Assembly: GCA_038148895.1 (NCBI GenBank) | Contig: JBBVGQ010000002.1 | Direction: 5' to 3' (one strand) | DNA from: Tamlana sp038148895 | GTDB taxonomy: Bacteria; Bacteroidota; Bacteroidia; Flavobacteriales; Flavobacteriaceae | Length of the DNA stretch: 64,000 nucleotides | Shown here: positions 60,692 to 64,000 of the stretch, piece after piece | Layout of the letters: every line of letters begins with the position of its first letter | How positions within the stretch are numbered: position 1 is the first letter of the stretch | The notes under the pieces: generated by a model | What the model was told of the DNA's origin: nothing | What the model saw: the letters and a program-made list of their open reading frames with translations, nothing else | Databases searched by the model: none | Translations under genes and position numbers: made by a program

Positions 60692-63600
60692 TTATTTGGT
60701 TCCTAGGTATATGGGGCCTGTTAAAGGACTCAATCCACTATCTCGTAAATTAATAATATAATAATATGTTCCGTTCGGTAATTTACCTGCGCTTCCTACG
60801 GATGATTTAGGGGATGTTCCATCCCAGTCACCTTTAGACCCAGAAGTTTTGATACTGCCTAAAGTATAGTTATCAGATTCGTACACTAATGCACCCCATC
60901 TGTTAAATATCTTTATTTCGGCTGTAAATCCACAAAGGTCAATTCCTGCAATGTCAAAAGTATCATTATATCCGTCTCCATTTGGTGTAATGGCTTTCGA
61001 AATTATAATATCACTTTCACCACAAGGCAATACCTTACATTTAGCATCAACAACCATAGTTACATCTGTGATGTTGATACATCCATTTTCAAAACCTCTA
61101 TATCTTAACACATAGGTAATTCCTTCCGTATTCGGGTTAAATTCCTCTGTATATGCAGATTCAAGATCTGTTGGGTCAAAAATATCACCAGTAATGGTTG
61201 CAAGTGGATTACCCTCAATAATTTCCCAACTTCCGGTAGAAGCATCATCAGAAAGGAAGTTTCTCAAGTTCACAAGGCCATCATCAAAACATCTGTCATT
61301 TTCATTAATTTGATAATAATTCTCATCCAATGTTACATTTACCGTTTGGGTATATGCTGCCTCGTTGTTACAAGCATCACGCACCGTCCAAGTTCTTATG
61401 ATTTGATAATCTTCAAACACATCTACCTCATAAGTATTCGTTTCTTCAAACTCAACAATAACATTTGACGAGCAATTATCAGTGAATTCCAATTCTGGAG
61501 CATCTTCTAAATCAAGACAACTTACGTTAATCACTTGGTCATAGTTTGTAACAGGAACAGGAGCTGTTGTGTCTTCAACAGTTATTATTTGGGTGTGGGT
61601 TGTGTTTAAACCACATTCATCAGTTGCTGTCCAAGTACGGGCAATGAAATAACTATTTGGGCAGCTTCCATCAGTTCTATTGTCACTTACAGTAACATCG
61701 GCGGTGCCACAATTATCGGTGGCTGTTAACGTAATTACATCAGGTATAGCATCACATTCCACTGTTATATCTACTGGCAATGATTCCACAAAAACAGGAG
61801 GTGTTGTATCCTGAACGGTTATAATCTGCGTGAAGGTTGTTGTTAATCCACATTCATCTGTTGCAGTCCAAGTACGCGCCAAAGTATAGTTGTTCGGGCA
61901 ATCTCCATTAGTTCTGGTATCACTTACTGAAACCGTTGCAGACCCACAGCTATCTGTAGCCGTTAGTGTTTCTGGTACTGGAATAGCGTCGCATTCTACA
62001 ACCAATCTTGCAATAGGCAAATCCTCAACAAAAACAGGGGGTGTAGTGTCTTGAACCGTTATGGTTTGAACATGGGTATTTGTAAGACCACATTCATCTG
62101 TAGCGGTATAGGTTCTAGTAACCACGTAATTTCCAGGACAATTGCCATTAGTTCTAACATCTTCTACAGTTACTACTGCTGAGCCACAGTTATCTGTAGC
62201 TGTTAAGACTACTGCATCTGGAATTGTTGTACATTCAACTACCACATCAGCAGGCAGATTTGTTTGGTCAAATACAGGAGCTGTTGTATCAGAAGTTGAA
62301 ATGGTTTGGTCTGCCGATGCCACATTTCCACAGGCGTCTGTTGCAGTCCAAGTTCTGGTTATTGTATTGTCTCCAGGACATGCGCCATTGGTAATAACGT
62401 CTACAAATGTTATAACAGGATTGGCATCACAATTATCTGTAGCTGTAGCTTCGCCAAAAGCAATAGGTGTTAAGTCATCACTACATTCAGCAGTAACATT
62501 TGCTGGTAAATCTAATACAGGTGGTGTAGTATCTTGAACATTTATAGTTTGAACATGCACTGTTGTAACTCCACAAATATTAGTTGCACTCCAAGTTCTT
62601 TCTAAAATATAAGTACTTAAGCAATCACCATCTGTTCTGGTTTCATTATAACTTACACTTATGTTTCCACAAGAATTGGATGCTGTTAATGCAGCTGCAT
62701 CTGGTATGGCATCACATTCAACAGTTATGTCCGCTGGCAAAGTGTTTTGGTCAAAAACTGCAGCATCAGGTTGTGTGAAGGTATAAGTTGCACTTACATT
62801 AATTGTATCACATAAATCTGTAACTGTCCATGTAACAGTAATTGAACCTCCAGTACAAAAATCAATCGTTTGGTTCGTGAAGTCGTTACTTACCACTGGA
62901 TTACAACCATCAGCAAAACTAGAACTAATGTTTGTAGTTTGGGCATTTACCCAAGCTGAGATATCAGCGTCCAAATTCTGCTGTGCTGAAACTAAATCAT
63001 CGGTTCCAAACTCACATGCTTCTGATGTATCATTCACAGGGTTTGTGAATGTTGTTGTAACAGGCGCTGTCAGGTTGAAGTCCGCCGATAGGTTTATGGT
63101 CTCACAAAGGTCGGTTATGGTCCATGTCACCGTTGCCGTACCACCTGTACAAAGCTCGGGGATGGAAACCGATGCACTGTCGTTAGACAGGACAGGGGAA
63201 CATCCACCGGTCTGCCCAATGGCGGTCGATTGGGCCGCTACCCAGTTGTTGAACGCGGTGTCCACTTCCGCTTGGTCTGCAAAGTCGCATGACTGTGCGT
63301 CCAGGTTTGTAGGAGCTATGTATGCAATCGGGTCAGAAGGCGTAACGGTATATGTCGCTGTCGTGTTTATGGTCTCGCAGATGTCGTCAATGGTCCATGT
63401 AACGGTTATGTTTCCACCGGCACACAGGTCAATGGACTGTCCCACAAAATCATGGGCCACGTCAGGGGAGCCACCTGTAAGACTGTTTGTGATAACGTCC
63501 GTTTGTGCGGCAACCCAAGCAGCAATGTCAGCATCCAGGGCGTTTTGGCCTGCAATCGGGTCGTTTACGCTGAAATCACAGGAGTTCACGACCTTTCCCG

Positions 63601-64000
63601 TTGGGTTTGTAAAGCTTATGCCGTCAGGCTGTGTAAAGGTATAGGTGGCCGTAGGATTTGTGGTCTCGCACAGGTCCTGAACGGTCCATGTTATCGTTAG
63701 GCTTGCAGTGGTACAGAATGAAATGGACTGTCCCACAAAATCATTGGTTATTTTTGGGCTACATCCACCTGCGATGCTATTTGTAATGGCATCCGTTTGG
63801 GCAGCAACCCAAGCAGCAATATCGGCATCTAGGTTGGCCTGTGCCACATTGGCATCAGGGTCGTCAAATTCTGCAGCTGTCGAGGCATCATTCACGGGTG
63901 CATCATAGGTCACTGCCGTAGGAGCGGTCAGGTTAAAGTCCGCCGACACGTTTATGGTCTCGCAAAGGTCGGTTATGGTCCAGGTCACGGTCGCCGTTCC
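60692..64000 (-). CDS. large repetitive adhesin with gliding-motility-associated C-terminus, 5' end outside the window
   Basis: The frame is open to the right edge, so at least 1103 C-terminal residues are visible. Order from the N-terminal side: four or so repeats of about 115 residues (TWTITDLCETIN, then DADIAAWVAAQT), then six repeats of about 80 residues of HYR type (DITVECDAIP, then DTTPPVF), then a Cys-rich transition and a CHU_C/type B sorting domain (ITPNGDGYNDTFDI, ending NGTYYYIINL). It should be exported by type IX secretion, with PorP/SprF as partner. The nucleotide composition of the 115-residue repeats changes near 63060. Confidence 0.93.
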   Translation of the reverse strand, partial: GTATVTWTITDLCETINVSADFNLTAPTAVTYDAPVNDASTAAEFDDPDANVAQANLDADIAAWVAAQTDAITNSIAGGCSPKITNDFVGQSISFCTTASLTITWTVQDLCETTNPTATYTFTQPDGISFTNPTGKVVNSCDFSVNDPIAGQNALDADIAAWVAAQTDVITNSLTGGSPDVAHDFVGQSIDLCAGGNITVTWTIDDICETINTTATYTVTPSDPIAYIAPTNLDAQSCDFADQAEVDTAFNNWVAAQSTAIGQTGGCSPVLSNDSASVSIPELCTGGTATVTWTITDLCETINLSADFNLTAPVTTTFTNPVNDTSEACEFGTDDLVSAQQNLDADISAWVNAQTTNISSSFADGCNPVVSNDFTNQTIDFCTGGSITVTWTVTDLCDTINVSATYTFTQPDAAVFDQNTLPADITVECDAIPDAAALTASNSCGNISVSYNETRTDGDCLSTYILERTWSATNICGVTTVHVQTINVQDTTPPVLDLPANVTAECSDDLTPIAFGEATATDNCDANPVITFVDVITNGACPGDNTITRTWTATDACGNVASADQTISTSDTTAPVFDQTNLPADVVVECTTIPDAVVLTATDNCGSAVVTVEDVRTNGNCPGNYVVTRTYTATDECGLTNTHVQTITVQDTTPPVFVEDLPIARLVVECDAIPVPETLTATDSCGSATVSVSDTRTNGDCPNNYTLARTWTATDECGLTTTFTQIITVQDTTPPVFVESLPVDITVECDAIPDVITLTATDNCGTADVTVSDNRTDGSCPNSYFIARTWTATDECGLNTTHTQIITVEDTTAPVPVTNYDQVINVSCLDLEDAPELEFTDNCSSNVIVEFEETNTYEVDVFEDYQIIRTWTVRDACNNEAAYTQTVNVTLDENYYQINENDRCFDDGLVNLRNFLSDDASTGSWEIIEGNPLATITGDIFDPTDLESAYTEEFNPNTEGITYVLRYRGFENGCINITDVTMVVDAKCKVLPCGESDIIISKAITPNGDGYNDTFDIAGIDLCGFTAEIKIFNRWGALVYESDNYTLGSIKTSGSKGDWDGTSPKSSVGSAGKLPNGTYYYIINLRDSGLSPLTGPIYLGTK

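Noticed and set aside
62142..63908. Long open frames (up to 255 aa) opposite to the adhesin gene
   Set aside because: They arise from the repeated Thr/Val/Asp codons of the adhesin on the other strand and contain no recognisable domain.

Overview
The window reads as a stretch of a Flavobacteriaceae (Bacteroidota) chromosome. The DNA is AT-rich. Promoters fit the Bacteroidota pattern (TTG, about 18 nt, TAnnTTTG), for example at 9276-9305 and 54589-54617. Shine-Dalgarno sequences are mostly absent. The gene content is also typical: type IX secretion parts (PorP/SprF, PorE-like OmpA proteins, a gliding-associated C-terminal adhesin), a bacillithiol enzyme (BshA), menaquinone genes, a LptD-like protein and DUF2853.

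Layout. (1) 3-7030: a tight same-strand cluster of an unknown protein, a lipoprotein, an AAA+ ATPase, a NUDIX hydrolase, an unknown 411-aa protein and two membrane proteins. (2) 7051-14553: housekeeping genes: a formimidoylglutamase-like ureohydrolase, a coiled-coil membrane protein, a Crp/Fnr regulator, a peroxiredoxin-thioredoxin operon, a membrane metal-dependent hydrolase, and a Cys/Met PLP enzyme divergent from its probable Lrp/AsnC regulator, with two Lrp-like boxes between them. (3) 14554-17283: a CPBP protease-like protein, an anchored unknown and a 7TM protein/histidine kinase pair without a response regulator. (4) 17376-20735: menaquinone genes (hotdog thioesterase, isochorismate synthase, MenD). 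(5) 20826-24231: DUF2853, an S1-domain protein, an unknown and mnmE.

(6) 24213-43410: a 19-kb integrated element at the 3' end of mnmE, bounded by 18-bp direct repeats (one mismatch) that both encode the MnmE C-terminus. It carries an excisionase-like protein, a tyrosine integrase, HTH proteins and a BT4734/DUF3987 replication-type protein. Next comes a six-gene operon (XRE regulator, SNF2-type helicase, DNA-binding protein, Doc/Fic protein, type III Mod, type III Res). The right part holds HNH and SNase-type nucleases, unknowns and 1.4 kb of repeat-rich non-coding DNA. No relaxase is visible. This is the accessory, probably anti-phage, part of the window.

(7) 43418-51552: ridA and lptD-like genes on the minus strand, then amidase, MCE protein, two Fe-S/CCG oxidoreductase subunits and an unknown on the plus strand. 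(8) 51669-55786: a GH3 plus beta-lactamase-fold fusion and bshA. (9) 55817-64000, minus strand: two tandem PorE-like OmpA proteins, a PorP/SprF protein and a large repetitive adhesin that runs off the right edge. The last four look like one secretion/adhesion locus.
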